DNA of 64,000 bases from assembly GCA_904501755.1 (NCBI GenBank), contig CAJGBV010000008.1, positions 8,046-72,045 on the forward strand, in the 5' to 3' direction. A program made the translations under genes and the position numbers. Shown piece by piece: positions 1 through 8,777 of the stretch. A model generated the notes under the pieces. It was not told where the DNA came from, did not search any database, and was given only the letters and a program-made list of their open reading frames with translations. This stretch comes from Clostridiaceae bacterium. Its GTDB lineage: Bacteria; Bacillota; Clostridia; Oscillospirales; Acutalibacteraceae. How positions within the stretch are numbered: position 1 is the first letter of the stretch; every line of letters starts with the position of its first letter.

Positions 1-1
1 A

Positions 2-511
2 ACAAGTCAGTCACTTCGTAAAGCGGGAGATGACCTTGACGGTGCAATTATACAATATGTAAAGCGTAAGCATAATCTTCTTATAGGTGAGCGAAGTGCT
101 GAACAGATAAAAATCGAAATCGGCTCTGCACTTCCTTATGAAGATGAAAAGGTTATCGAGGTGCGTGGCAGAAACCTCGTTGACGGTCTTCCCAAAAACA
201 TAAATATTTCCTCTGCAGAGGTAAGAGAGGCTATGTCTGAGGTTATAAGACAGATAGTTGATACTGTCCGTATAACCCTTGAAAAGACTCCCCCTGAGCT
301 GTCTGCAGATATTATTGACAGAGGCATAACCCTGACAGGCGGTACTGCACTGCTTCGCGGTCTTGCTGAGCTTATTGCAAGAGAAACAGGTATGCCTGTT
401 CAGATTGCTCCTAACCCCATTGACTGTGTAGTTTTAGGCACTGCTAAAAGACTTGACGGAAGCTCAGGCTTTGAAAACTATGTATTCCGTCATTCCAAAC
501 GCTTCAGATAG
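2..511 (+). CDS. mreB: Rod-shape-determining actin homologue MreB, C-terminal part
   Basis: The open frame runs in from the left edge, so the start is missing; about 169 codons remain. They match the C-terminal half of bacterial actin MreB: an ERSAEQIK stretch, a GRNLVDGLPK strand, and the nucleotide-pocket motif TGGTALLRGL before the C-terminal helix. MreB polymerises under the membrane and positions the elongation peptidoglycan machinery. It is followed after 12 bases by mreC and then mreD and a class B PBP, the standard mre operon. The first internal ATG of the frame (161) is not the real start, because conserved MreB sequence continues upstream of it. Confidence 0.95.
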   Translation, partial: TSQSLRKAGDDLDGAIIQYVKRKHNLLIGERSAEQIKIEIGSALPYEDEKVIEVRGRNLVDGLPKNINISSAEVREAMSEVIRQIVDTVRITLEKTPPELSADIIDRGITLTGGTALLRGLAELIARETGMPVQIAPNPIDCVVLGTAKRLDGSSGFENYVFRHSKRFR

Positions 512-523
512 GAGTTTTAAAAT

Positions 524-1381
524 ATGCGTTTTTTCTTTAGAACACGCAGGTTCAGACTTTGTCTTTCTATTATCTGCGGTGTTTTGGCTCTTGCTATCGT
601 TATAAGGCTTATCGGGGGTATTTTTTCTCCCACATCAAGCTTTATCGGTACCATAACTGCACCTATTCAGGATATGGCAACAGGCATTTCTGCCTTCTTT
701 ACGGGCCTTGACAAGAAATTCAATGAGGGCAATGCCCTTCTCCTTGAAAATCAGGAGCTTAAAGAAGAGCTTGGTGAGCTAAGACAGGCTCAGGCAGAGC
801 TTGACGAAACCAAAAGGCAAAATGAGTTTTACAAGAATTATCTTGAAATCAAAGACCAAAATCCCGACTTTTCTTTTTCTGACGCCCGTCTTATTTCCAT
901 AGACAAAGACGACCTTTACCATAATTTTGTTATTAACAAGGGCTCGGCACACGGCATTGAGCCTTACGACCCTGTTATTGTGGGCAACTATCTTGTTGGT
1001 TATATAAGCAGTGTGGGAATTACCACCTCAAAAGTAACTACAATACTTAGTCCCGAAATAATCTGCGGTGCAAACGACAGCAGAACAGGGGACTCGGGTA
1101 TACTCTCGGGAACTGCCGATTTTGCAAAGGATGGAAAGGTTAAGCTTTATAACCTTGCACGTTCCTGCAATGTAGCCGTAGGCGATACCGTTGTCACCTC
1201 GGGTGAGGGACTTTTCCCCGAAGGCCTTTTAATAGGAAGCGTTGATACCATCAAAAGCGATACCTATACCTCCTCTCTTTTTGCAAGCGTTGTACCCTTT
1301 GTAGATTTTTCCGAAATAAGAAATGTAATGATTATAACCTCCTTTTCAGGACAGGGAACTCTTGGGGAAGGTCTGGAGTAA
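524..1381 (+). CDS. mreC: Rod-shape-determining protein MreC
   Basis: 285 residues with the MreC layout: a short basic cytoplasmic tail, one membrane segment near residues 12-30, a coiled coil near 70-105 (repeated NQELKEEL-type heptads), then a beta-rich extracytoplasmic domain with the conserved HNFVINKGSAHGI-like region and the V..GD.VVTSGEG segment. MreC links cytoplasmic MreB to penicillin-binding proteins outside the membrane. It sits 12 bases after mreB and 5 bases before mreD, so the genes are almost certainly co-transcribed. The SD AGGAG lies just upstream of the ATG. The length is normal for the family. Confidence 0.95.
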   Translation: MRFFFRTRRFRLCLSIICGVLALAIVIRLIGGIFSPTSSFIGTITAPIQDMATGISAFFTGLDKKFNEGNALLLENQELKEELGELRQAQAELDETKRQNEFYKNYLEIKDQNPDFSFSDARLISIDKDDLYHNFVINKGSAHGIEPYDPVIVGNYLVGYISSVGITTSKVTTILSPEIICGANDSRTGDSGILSGTADFAKDGKVKLYNLARSCNVAVGDTVVTSGEGLFPEGLLIGSVDTIKSDTYTSSLFASVVPFVDFSEIRNVMIITSFSGQGTLGEGLE

Positions 1382-1386
1382 CGGCT

Positions 1387-1896
1387 ATGTTTATAGAAAG
1401 AAAGCGTAAATTTCCATACATCGAAGTGCTGATTGCATTCCTGCTGTATTTGTTTCACTATACATCCACTATAGACATTACCATTTATACCGCTTCTCCC
1501 TTTATTCTGCTTCCCCTTTGTATAGCAGTGGCTATGTTCAAAGGAGAAATAGCGGGTCTTATTTTCAGCACTGTCTGCGGTATGGCCTGTGATGCGGTTT
1601 CCTCACAGACCACCTGCTTTAACACCCTTGCCTTTATGTTCATAGGCTTTTTGGTGGGACTTTTAACCAAAAACATATTTAACCGCAATTTCCCTGCCGC
1701 CATTGTACTGTCTGTTTTAACCTGTGCCGCATATTTTCTCAGTAAATGGTGTATTTATTATCTTTTTCCCGATGTTCAGGGAAAGGTGTATTATCTTATG
1801 TGGCATTTAGCGCCCAGTGCACTTTATACTTCGGTTTTTATAATTCCATTTTATTTTCTTGAAAAATGGATTCACAGGGAAAAGAAGCCAAATTAA
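1387..1896 (+). CDS. mreD: Rod-shape-determining membrane protein MreD
   Basis: 169 residues, almost wholly hydrophobic, with about five predicted membrane spans, a Glu/Arg-rich N-terminus and a charged C-terminal tail. Size, topology and position directly after mreC identify it as MreD, the integral membrane partner of the elongasome; MreD is poorly conserved in sequence, so context carries much of the call. The gap to mreC is 5 bases, and 37 bases separate it from the PBP gene. Confidence 0.88.
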   Translation: MFIERKRKFPYIEVLIAFLLYLFHYTSTIDITIYTASPFILLPLCIAVAMFKGEIAGLIFSTVCGMACDAVSSQTTCFNTLAFMFIGFLVGLLTKNIFNRNFPAAIVLSVLTCAAYFLSKWCIYYLFPDVQGKVYYLMWHLAPSALYTSVFIIPFYFLEKWIHREKKPN

Positions 1897-1933
1897 TTAC
1901 CAATACAAATATTAATTAAAGGTGGTGAGTTTC

Positions 1934-3895
1934 TTGCCTTTTGCAAAAAAGAAAAACACACGAATAAATGCTCTCGCTATATTTTTATCCATTATTATTG
2001 CCTTAGGTGTTATGCGACTTGGTTATTTGGGAGTTGTTAATGCAAACAAATATTTAAGCGAGGACGGCGTTACAACCCGTAAAGCCACTCTTAAGGCTCC
2101 CCGCGGAGAAATCCTTGACAGTGCAGGCAGAGAAATCGCCGTCAACCGCGAGGGCTATAACATTGTTTTTAACAGTGCCTATATAAATTACGACACCCTT
2201 AATAAAATGATACTTACCCTTTGCCGTTATCTTGAAACAGAGCAAACTCAGTGGGCAGACAAGCTTCCTCTTTCTAAAACCGCCCCCTATACCTTTACCG
2301 ATGGCGTTTCCTCCTCTTTTCTTTCTTCTATCGGTCTTGCTCACTATGCTTCAAGCCAGAATGCCTTTGACAAGCTTATTGAAACCTATAAGCTGTCTGA
2401 GTTTACCACCGAGGAAGCCCGTATTATTATGGGTGTAAGATATACTATGGTATATTCAAACTTTTCCATTGCAAACCCTTATGTTTTTGCAGAGGATGTA
2501 CCTACTGCCGTTATGCAGAAGGTAAGCGAAAGCAGCTTTTTGCTTGACGGTGTTACTGTGGAAACCGCCCATTTCAGAGAATATGTTGACACCGACCTTG
2601 CTCCCCATCTTATAGGTACTGTAGGCTCTATATATGCTGAACAGTGGGAGGAGCTTAAAGAAAAGGGCTACTCCTATAATGATAAGGTAGGCAAAAGCGG
2701 TATTGAGGCCTATGCAGAGGACATTCTCAAAGGTACCGACGGCGAAATCACCTATTATATAGATGCTAACAGGGTTATTATAGGAAGTGAGGTCACAAAA
2801 GAGCCAATACCGGGTAAAACGGTTATGCTGACCTTAGATAAAACCATTCAGGATGATACACAGGAAGCTCTTAAAAACGTAATTACCGACCTTAACTCAA
2901 AGGGAGGAAGATGTACCGGCGGTGCGGCAGTGGTTATGAATGTTCATTCGGGTGAGATTTTTGCTTCGGCAAACTATCCTACCTATGATATGAAAACGTA
3001 TATGACCGACTATAATTCCATACTAAACGCTCCCAACAACCCGCTTATAAACCGTGCCTTTCAGGGTATTTATCCAATAGGCTCTACCATAAAGCCTATT
3101 GTTGCCATTGCAGGTATTGATAACGGACTGCTTACCGCTACCGAAAACATCTGCTGTGTACGTACCTACCGTTACTTTAAGGACTATACCCCCTCCTGTA
3201 TGCACACACACGGCAATATAAGCCTTAACCGTGCCCTTGCAAAATCCTGTAACTACTTCTTCTTTGAGGTGGGCAGACGAGTTGGTGCTTCACGACTTAC
3301 AGATTATTATACTCAGTTTGGACTTGGTGTTAAAACAGGAGTTGAAATCTCCGACAGCTCAGGGCTTCTTGCCGATGTAGCCGAGGGAAGCGGTGATACA
3401 CTGCAGATTGCAATAGGACAGAAAAACGCCTTTACCCCCTTGCAGATGGCGGTTTATACCTCTACCCTTGCCAACGGAGGCACTCGTTACAGGGCTTCTC
3501 TTGTGGACAAAATCGTTTCTTATGACCTTAAGAAAACCTATAGTGACAATAAAGGCGAGGTACTTAATACCGTTACCATTAACCCCTCTACCCTTGCAAG
3601 TGTAAAGGAAGGTATGCTTTCGGTTACCGAGGACGGTACGGGACGTGCTGTATTCAGCACCTATTCCATTAAGGTAGGCGGTAAAACAGGTACCGCGCAG
3701 AACGAGGGTCTTGACCACAGTTTGTTTGTTGCTTTTGCTCCCTTTGAAAATCCCGAAATTGCTATTGCCGTTGTACTTGAACACGGAAGCTCAGGCTTTG
3801 CAGCAGGTTCTGTTGTAAAGGCAGCTCTTGACGCTTATTTCTTCTCTCAGGAAACAACTGTGGATAATTCTCCGTCATATACCGTTTTACCGTAG
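1934..3895 (+). CDS. mrdA: Class B penicillin-binding protein 2 (elongation transpeptidase)
   Basis: About 653 residues. A basic N-terminus and one membrane anchor (about residues 10-30) are followed by the PBP dimerisation domain (APRGEILD motif) and a C-terminal transpeptidase domain with the three active-site motifs: S-x-x-K in GSTIKP (about residue 384), SCN, and KTGT. It cross-links peptidoglycan during side-wall growth with MreBCD. Start choice: two in-frame GTG codons at 1922 and 1925 lie inside what looks like the Shine-Dalgarno (AAAGGTGGTGAG). The TTG at 1934 has correct spacing and gives the usual short basic N-terminus. In many clostridia rodA, minC and minE also occur nearby; they are absent here. 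Confidence 0.93.
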   Translation: MPFAKKKNTRINALAIFLSIIIALGVMRLGYLGVVNANKYLSEDGVTTRKATLKAPRGEILDSAGREIAVNREGYNIVFNSAYINYDTLNKMILTLCRYLETEQTQWADKLPLSKTAPYTFTDGVSSSFLSSIGLAHYASSQNAFDKLIETYKLSEFTTEEARIIMGVRYTMVYSNFSIANPYVFAEDVPTAVMQKVSESSFLLDGVTVETAHFREYVDTDLAPHLIGTVGSIYAEQWEELKEKGYSYNDKVGKSGIEAYAEDILKGTDGEITYYIDANRVIIGSEVTKEPIPGKTVMLTLDKTIQDDTQEALKNVITDLNSKGGRCTGGAAVVMNVHSGEIFASANYPTYDMKTYMTDYNSILNAPNNPLINRAFQGIYPIGSTIKPIVAIAGIDNGLLTATENICCVRTYRYFKDYTPSCMHTHGNISLNRALAKSCNYFFFEVGRRVGASRLTDYYTQFGLGVKTGVEISDSSGLLADVAEGSGDTLQIAIGQKNAFTPLQMAVYTSTLANGGTRYRASLVDKIVSYDLKKTYSDNKGEVLNTVTINPSTLASVKEGMLSVTEDGTGRAVFSTYSIKVGGKTGTAQNEGLDHSLFVAFAPFENPEIAIAVVLEHGSSGFAAGSVVKAALDAYFFSQETTVDNSPSYTVLP

Positions 3896-3927
3896 GCTGA
3901 ACCTAACAATTTAATATCTCTTTGAAA

Positions 3928-3956
3928 TTGACAACAAAAAAACATTATGATATACT
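3928..3956 (+). promoter_or_regulatory. SigA-type promoter for minD
   Basis: A TTGACA box at 3928-3933, a 17-base spacer and TATACT at 3951-3956 preceded by TG-A (extended -10). It lies between mrdA and minD, so minD-mgsA-hisS-aspS can be transcribed separately from the mre genes. A strong GGGAGGTG ribosome site follows at about 3981. Confidence 0.75.
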
Positions 3957-3998
3957 ATACTATATTTTTTTAAAAGCTTTGGGAGGTGTCGGTAAGAA

Positions 3999-4733
3999 AT
4001 GAATAACCTTTTTGCTGTTACTTCGGGAAAAGGCGGTGTGGGCAAATCCACCGTTGCAACCTGTCTTGCCGCCGCCGCAGAACAGCTTGAGAAAAAAACT
4101 CTGCTTATTGACCTTGATGAAGGGCTCAGATGTCTTGACATTATGTTATCGTTAAGCGAAACGGTTGTCCTTGATTTATCTGATGTTTTCGATGGTCACG
4201 ATGTTAACAGCGCTATTTATCCCGTAAAAGACCATCCCTTTATATATCTTCTTCCCGCACCTGCCTTTTACGGCAGAATTGATGAGGACTCCTTTGGTGA
4301 TTTCATAAGAGAAGCTACCCTTCGCTTTGATGTTGTTATCGTGGATTTTCCTGCAGGTATTGATTTAAGACTGTATAAGCAGATGCCCGATACCACCCGT
4401 TTCCTCACCGTCTGCAACCCCGACCCTGTGAGTATAAGGGATGCAGGTGTAGTTGCTGACAGGCTTTTTGAAATTGGAAAAACCGATAACCGACTTATAA
4501 TAAATCGTTTTTCAATGGATTATATAAAAAGCGGTATATATAAAGGTATAGATGATATTATTGATTCCTCTCGAATAAAGCTTATAGGTGTTGTTCCTAA
4601 CGACACACAAATACTTATAAACCAGGCAAAAGGCAGACTTATTAAACGAGGAAAAGCTTCTAAAGCTTTTTTAAGAATTATAAAAAGATTAATGGGTGAG
4701 AATATTCCTCTTCCAAAACCTAAAAAAATATAA
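3999..4733 (+). CDS. minD: Septum-site ATPase MinD (MinC/MinE-less context)
   Basis: 244 residues of the ParA/MinD ATPase superfamily. A deviant Walker A, SGKGGVGKST, starts at residue 9; then come an LLIDLDEG switch I region and the VVIVDFPAG Walker B. The C-terminal SKAFLRIIKRLMGE is a short basic amphipathic helix like the MinD membrane-targeting sequence, which favours MinD over plasmid ParA or flagellar FlhG. MinD normally recruits MinC to block polar division. Neither minC nor minE lies beside it; mgsA follows after 24 bases. An alternative is a MinD-like positioning ATPase with a different partner. Confidence 0.83.
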   Translation: MNNLFAVTSGKGGVGKSTVATCLAAAAEQLEKKTLLIDLDEGLRCLDIMLSLSETVVLDLSDVFDGHDVNSAIYPVKDHPFIYLLPAPAFYGRIDEDSFGDFIREATLRFDVVIVDFPAGIDLRLYKQMPDTTRFLTVCNPDPVSIRDAGVVADRLFEIGKTDNRLIINRFSMDYIKSGIYKGIDDIIDSSRIKLIGVVPNDTQILINQAKGRLIKRGKASKAFLRIIKRLMGENIPLPKPKKI

Positions 4734-4757
4734 AAACAAAGAAAGGATGTATATATT

Positions 4758-5159
4758 ATGAACATCGCCCTGATTGCACACGACGCCAAGAAAGAACTTA
4801 TGGTACAGTTCTGTATCGCTTATTGCGGTATACTTTCACGACACACCCTCCTTGCCACCGGCGCCACGGGAAAAACCGTTAGTGAAGCAACCGGTCTGGA
4901 GATTATCCGTTTTTTAGGCGGAAGTCAGGGTGGAAGTCAGCAGATAGCATCCCGTATAGGCTGTGATGAGATAGACTTAGTTCTCTTTTTCAGAGACCCC
5001 ATCACTCCAAAGGCTCATGAGCCTGATGAAACCGCGTTGCTCAGACTTTGCGATGTCCATAATATTCCTGTTGCCACCAATATTGCTACCGCCGAAATGC
5101 TGATTCACGGTCTTGAGCGCGGTGACCTTGACTGGCGTGAATATGTAAAACAGCACTAA
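4758..5159 (+). CDS. mgsA: Methylglyoxal synthase
   Basis: 133 residues, normal length. Converts dihydroxyacetone phosphate to methylglyoxal and phosphate, a bypass that relieves sugar-phosphate stress. Visible family marks: N-terminal IALIAHDAKK, the ATGATGKT phosphate-binding loop, GGSQGGSQQI, the FFRDP segment with the catalytic Asp, and the C-terminal PVATNIATAE. The SD AAAGGATG precedes the ATG. In clostridia mgsA commonly closes the mre/min gene cluster, so its position supports synteny even though rodA and minC/E are missing. Confidence 0.95.
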   Translation: MNIALIAHDAKKELMVQFCIAYCGILSRHTLLATGATGKTVSEATGLEIIRFLGGSQGGSQQIASRIGCDEIDLVLFFRDPITPKAHEPDETALLRLCDVHNIPVATNIATAEMLIHGLERGDLDWREYVKQH

Positions 5160-5204
5160 TCTTTACAAGGCGTTATCTTGTCTTGTAAACGGAGGTATTA
5201 TTAA

Positions 5205-6461
5205 ATGAGCGAAATTAATCGTGCCGTTAAGGGCACAAATGATGTACTGCCTGAGGAAAGCTATAAATGGCAGTATGTTGAGAGAAAAATGCTGGAAACT
5301 GCCCGTCTTTTCGGGTTTAAGGAAATTCGTGTTCCTGTTTTTGAACACACCGAAGTATTCCAGAGAAGCGTTGGAGATACCACCGACGTTGTCCAAAAGG
5401 AAATGTATACCTTTGACGATAAGGGCGGAAGAAGTATAACGCTGCGCCCAGAGCTTACTGCAGGTGTTATAAGAAGCGTTATTGAAAACGGTCTTTATAA
5501 TCAGAGTCTGCCTCAGAAGGTTTGTTATATCGGCGGTTGCTACCGTTATGAAAAGCCACAGGCAGGAAGACTCAGAGAATTCCATCAGTTCGGCGTCGAA
5601 TGTATCGGTGCTGCCGCACCCTCTGCCGATGCTGAGGTTATTTCCCTTGCAAACAGCGTTCTCACTTCTATAGGTCTTGAAAATTTATCCCTTGAAATAA
5701 ATTCCATCGGCTGTCCTGTCTGCAGAGCTAATTATCACAAGGCACTTACCGATTATTTTGAAAGCAAAAAGGATAATCTTTGTGAAACCTGCAGGGACAG
5801 ACTGACCCGTAATCCTATGCGAATTCTGGACTGCAAATCTCCTGTTTGCGCCGACATTGCAAAGGATGCTCCCGTAATGATAGACTTTTTGTGCGAGGAC
5901 TGCCATAATCACTTTGAAGCAGTAAAAACACAGCTTAATGAAATGGAAATTGAGTTTAAGGTTAATCCGAAAATCGTTCGCGGTCTTGACTATTACACCC
6001 GCACCGTTTTTGAGTTTATAAGCGGTGATATCGGTGCTCAGTCCACAGTTTGCGGCGGAGGCAGATATGACGGTCTTATGGAGCAAATGGGCGCTCCCGC
6101 TACAGCCTCCCTTGGCTTTGCTATGGGTATTGAGCGTCTGCTTTTGGTTCTTTCCAATCAGAATAAGGAAATTGGAAAAGACACCCCCTGCGACATATAT
6201 ATTGCACCTATGGGCGAAAAGGCAATCGTTAAAGCCGCCCGTATCTGCAGCACCTTAAGAAAGGCAGGACTGTCTGCACAAACCGATATTTGCTCACGCG
6301 GACTAAAGGCTCAGATGCGTTATGCTAACAAAATAGGTGCAAGAACAAGCGTTGTTTTAGGCGACGATGAGCTTCAGTCAGGCATTGTCCGTCTTAAAAA
6401 TATGGCAGATGGTACCGAAAGCCAAATCGCCATTGACAATCTTATCGAAGCTTTGAAATGA
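5205..6461 (+). CDS. hisS: Histidyl-tRNA synthetase
   Basis: 418 residues, usual length for bacterial class II HisRS. Motif 2 (CYRYEKPQAGRLREFHQFG) and motif 3 (GFAMGIERLL) are visible, as is the histidine-A loop RGLDYYTRTVFE and a C-terminal anticodon-binding domain. Charges tRNA-His. The SD CGGAGGT lies about 10 bases before the ATG. No T-box leader is visible in the 45-base gap after mgsA. aspS follows after 10 bases, the common hisS-aspS pair of Firmicutes. Confidence 0.97.
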   Translation: MSEINRAVKGTNDVLPEESYKWQYVERKMLETARLFGFKEIRVPVFEHTEVFQRSVGDTTDVVQKEMYTFDDKGGRSITLRPELTAGVIRSVIENGLYNQSLPQKVCYIGGCYRYEKPQAGRLREFHQFGVECIGAAAPSADAEVISLANSVLTSIGLENLSLEINSIGCPVCRANYHKALTDYFESKKDNLCETCRDRLTRNPMRILDCKSPVCADIAKDAPVMIDFLCEDCHNHFEAVKTQLNEMEIEFKVNPKIVRGLDYYTRTVFEFISGDIGAQSTVCGGGRYDGLMEQMGAPATASLGFAMGIERLLLVLSNQNKEIGKDTPCDIYIAPMGEKAIVKAARICSTLRKAGLSAQTDICSRGLKAQMRYANKIGARTSVVLGDDELQSGIVRLKNMADGTESQIAIDNLIEALK

Positions 6462-6471
6462 GGTAACATAT

Positions 6472-8256
6472 ATGGCACTTGACAGAATGGATTCACTTAA
6501 GCGTACCCACTATTGCGGTACTCTTACAACACAGGATGAGGGCAAAGAGGTTGTTGTCTGCGGTTGGACCGCACGTCAGAGGGACCTTGGCGGTCTTATA
6601 TTTATTGACCTGAGAGACAGAACAGGTATTCTTCAGCTTGCCTTTGACGATAATACCGAAAAAGCCGTTTTTGAAAAGGCTTCTACCGTACGAAGCGAGT
6701 TTGTGCTTATGGCACAGGGTAAGGTAAGACGGCGTTCTTCTGTAAACAAGGAAATACCCACAGGCGAAATCGAAATCGAGGTTACTACCCTTAAAATTCT
6801 GGGCAAATCCGAAACTCCTCCCTTTGATATTACTAACGATACTAAAGCAAACGAGGAGCTTCGTCTTAAATACCGCTATTTAGATTTAAGAAGAGAAAAG
6901 CTTCAGAAAAACATTATGACCCGTCACCGCATTGCAAAGGTGACAAGGGATTATTTCGATGAAAACGGATTTTTAGAGATTGAAACCCCTACCCTTATTA
7001 AATCTACCCCGGAGGGTGCAAGAGATTACCTTGTTCCCTCTCGTATTCATCACGGAAGCTTCTACGCTCTGCCTCAGTCACCTCAGCTTTACAAACAACT
7101 TTTAATGCTATCCGGCTTTGACAGATATGTTCAGCTTGCCCGTTGCTACCGCGATGAAGATTTACGTGCTGACCGTCAGCCTGAGTTTACACAGATAGAT
7201 ATGGAAATGTCCTTTGTAACTATGGAGGATATTTTCCAGATTGCCGAAGGCTATATGAAGCGTCTTTTCGGTGAAATTTTAGGTGTTGAGCTTACACTTC
7301 CCCTGCCCAGACTTAAATTTACCGATGCTATGGAGCAGTACGGCTCAGACAAGCCGGATATACGCTTTGATATGAAGCTTATCGACCTTTCTGATATTGT
7401 AGAAAACAGCGGTTTTTCCGTATTTGCCGACACCGTTAAAAACGGCGGCACCGTAAGAGCTATTTGCGCTAAGGGCGGTGCGAGTGTTTATACAAGAAAA
7501 GAAATCGACAAATTAACCGAAGAGGCAAAGGGAATCGGTGCTAAGGGACTTGCCTTTATAAGATATGCTGAGGAAACCCCCACCTGCGCATTTGCTAAAT
7601 TCTTAAGCGAAGAAGAGTTTGCCGCTATTATGGAAAGAACAGGCTGCGAAAAGGGCGACGTAGTATTTATCATTGCTGATAAAAAGCGTCTTGCCTTATC
7701 GGTACTCGGTAATCTTCGTCTTACCATTGCAAAACGCCTTGATATTATTCCTAACTCCTATGCGCCTCTTTGGATAACCGAATTCCCCTTCTTTGAGTAT
7801 AATGAGGATACAGGCAACTGGGATGCTATGCACCATCCCTTTACATCTCCGCTTGATGAGTGTATCCCCTATCTTGAATCTGACCCGGGTAAAGTTTACG
7901 CAAAGGCTTATGACCTTGTTATGAACGGAATTGAGCTGTCCAGCGGATCTATTCGTATTACCGACCCCGAGCTTCAGAATCAGATGTTCAAGGCGCTGGG
8001 TCTTAGTGAAGCCGAGGCTCACGAAAAGTTTGGTTTCTTAACCGATGCCTTCCGTTACGGCGCTCCTCCTCACGGCGGACTTGCAATAGGACTTGACAGA
8101 ATTTGTATGCTGCTGACAGGTAGCGACAGTCTGCGTGATGTGGTTGCTTTCCCCAAGGTTTCTAACTCCAGTGAGCTTATGTCAGGTGCTCCTGCCGCCG
8201 TTGATAAGACTCAGCTTAGCGACCTTTCCATTGCTATTGTCGAAAAAGAAGACTGA
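6472..8256 (+). CDS. aspS: Aspartyl-tRNA synthetase
   Basis: 594 residues, the full bacterial-type AspRS. An N-terminal OB-fold anticodon domain (about 15-110, with GWTARQRDLGGLIFIDLRDR) is followed by the class II catalytic core: motif 2 ARCYRDEDLRADRQPEFTQ and motif 3 GGLAIGLDRI, interrupted by the bacterial GAD insertion (about 290-420). Charges tRNA-Asp, and in organisms using the amidotransferase route also tRNA-Asn. Ribosome site GAGGTAA at about 6461. A strong terminator follows. Confidence 0.97.
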   Translation: MALDRMDSLKRTHYCGTLTTQDEGKEVVVCGWTARQRDLGGLIFIDLRDRTGILQLAFDDNTEKAVFEKASTVRSEFVLMAQGKVRRRSSVNKEIPTGEIEIEVTTLKILGKSETPPFDITNDTKANEELRLKYRYLDLRREKLQKNIMTRHRIAKVTRDYFDENGFLEIETPTLIKSTPEGARDYLVPSRIHHGSFYALPQSPQLYKQLLMLSGFDRYVQLARCYRDEDLRADRQPEFTQIDMEMSFVTMEDIFQIAEGYMKRLFGEILGVELTLPLPRLKFTDAMEQYGSDKPDIRFDMKLIDLSDIVENSGFSVFADTVKNGGTVRAICAKGGASVYTRKEIDKLTEEAKGIGAKGLAFIRYAEETPTCAFAKFLSEEEFAAIMERTGCEKGDVVFIIADKKRLALSVLGNLRLTIAKRLDIIPNSYAPLWITEFPFFEYNEDTGNWDAMHHPFTSPLDECIPYLESDPGKVYAKAYDLVMNGIELSSGSIRITDPELQNQMFKALGLSEAEAHEKFGFLTDAFRYGAPPHGGLAIGLDRICMLLTGSDSLRDVVAFPKVSNSSELMSGAPAAVDKTQLSDLSIAIVEKED

Positions 8257-8286
8257 TTGTTTGAAAATTTATAATTTTTTATTCTT

Positions 8287-8318
8287 ATAACCGACTCTTT
8301 TTGAGTCGGTTATTTTTT
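8287..8318 (+). terminator. Rho-independent terminator after aspS
   Basis: An 11-bp stem, ATAACCGACTC / GAGTCGGTTAT, with a 5-T loop, followed by a T-rich run. It closes the mre-to-aspS transcription block before the phage-derived cassette. Confidence 0.9.
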
Positions 8319-8319
8319 G

Positions 8320-8452
8320 TTATGCACAATGAAAATACAACTTTATGCACAATGAAAACCGCCTATTTAAGCGGTTTTCTACCATTTTTAAGGGTAGTTA
8401 TACAGGTTATGCACAGACTTATGCACATTTTTGCACACTTTATTGTTCATAA
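8320..8452. promoter_or_regulatory. Cluster of DnaA-box-like 9-mers
   Basis: Four exact copies of TTATGCACA (8320-8328, 8343-8351, 8407-8415, 8419-8427), a degenerate copy at 8429-8437, and an inverted TTATGAACA (8444-8452, read as TGTTCATAA). All four exact copies fit the DnaA-box consensus TTATNCACA. Two of them lie in a 16-base direct repeat that continues into AATGAAA. The cluster sits between the aspS terminator and the first gene of the phage-derived cassette, far from the dnaA/dnaN origin. DnaA binding is an inference. Confidence 0.5.
8355..8378. terminator. Small bidirectional terminator-like hairpin
   Basis: Inverted repeat AAAACCGC / GCGGTTTT around an 8-base loop, inside the DnaA-box-like cluster. 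An A-tract on one side and a T-tract on the other allow termination on either strand. A second weaker hairpin, CTACC / GGTAG, follows within 20 bases. Confidence 0.5.
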
Positions 8453-8513
8453 AGATGTCGGTGAATGTCGCAAATTTAGTCTATATAATAGCATTTGCAA
8501 ACGCGAAAGGGTG

Positions 8514-8777
8514 ATGAAAATTAAAAACGAATTTATGAAGGAAGAAATGAAAAAATTGCTTTCTCAGTCACTTCCTACAACTGAAAAAACACAGCTTAAG
8601 GAGGATGGGTTCAGGTTCTCTCGTCCCACAAGAGCGTCTTGCATATTGGCGGCTCTTTACAAAAAGGCGGCTAACGGCGATATGTCGGCAATAAAGGAAA
8701 TTCTTGCCCTTATATCAGATTCTGAAACAGGGCAGAGCAAAGATGAGGTGACTATTATAGACGATGTCAACAGTTAA
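8514..8777 (+). CDS. Probable phage terminase small subunit
   Basis: 87 residues if started at the ATG at 8514, which follows GAAAGGGTG. The frame is open from 8301, but the upstream part encodes the DnaA-box-like repeats and looks non-coding. The product is small and charged, with a helical RPTRASCILAALYKKAANGDMSAIKEIL region typical of phage terminase small subunits. It overlaps the large terminase start by 14 bases, the usual TerS-TerL order. The sequence alone is too short for a firm family call; position is the main evidence. Confidence 0.6.
   Translation: MKIKNEFMKEEMKKLLSQSLPTTEKTQLKEDGFRFSRPTRASCILAALYKKAANGDMSAIKEILALISDSETGQSKDEVTIIDDVNS

Noticed and set aside
5160..5204. T-box leader before hisS
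   Set aside because: The 45-base gap is too short for a T-box and no T-box core sequence is visible.
8301..8513. N-terminal extension of the terminase small subunit
   Set aside because: The extra codons translate the aspS terminator and DnaA-box-like repeats; the ATG at 8514 has a proper ribosome site.
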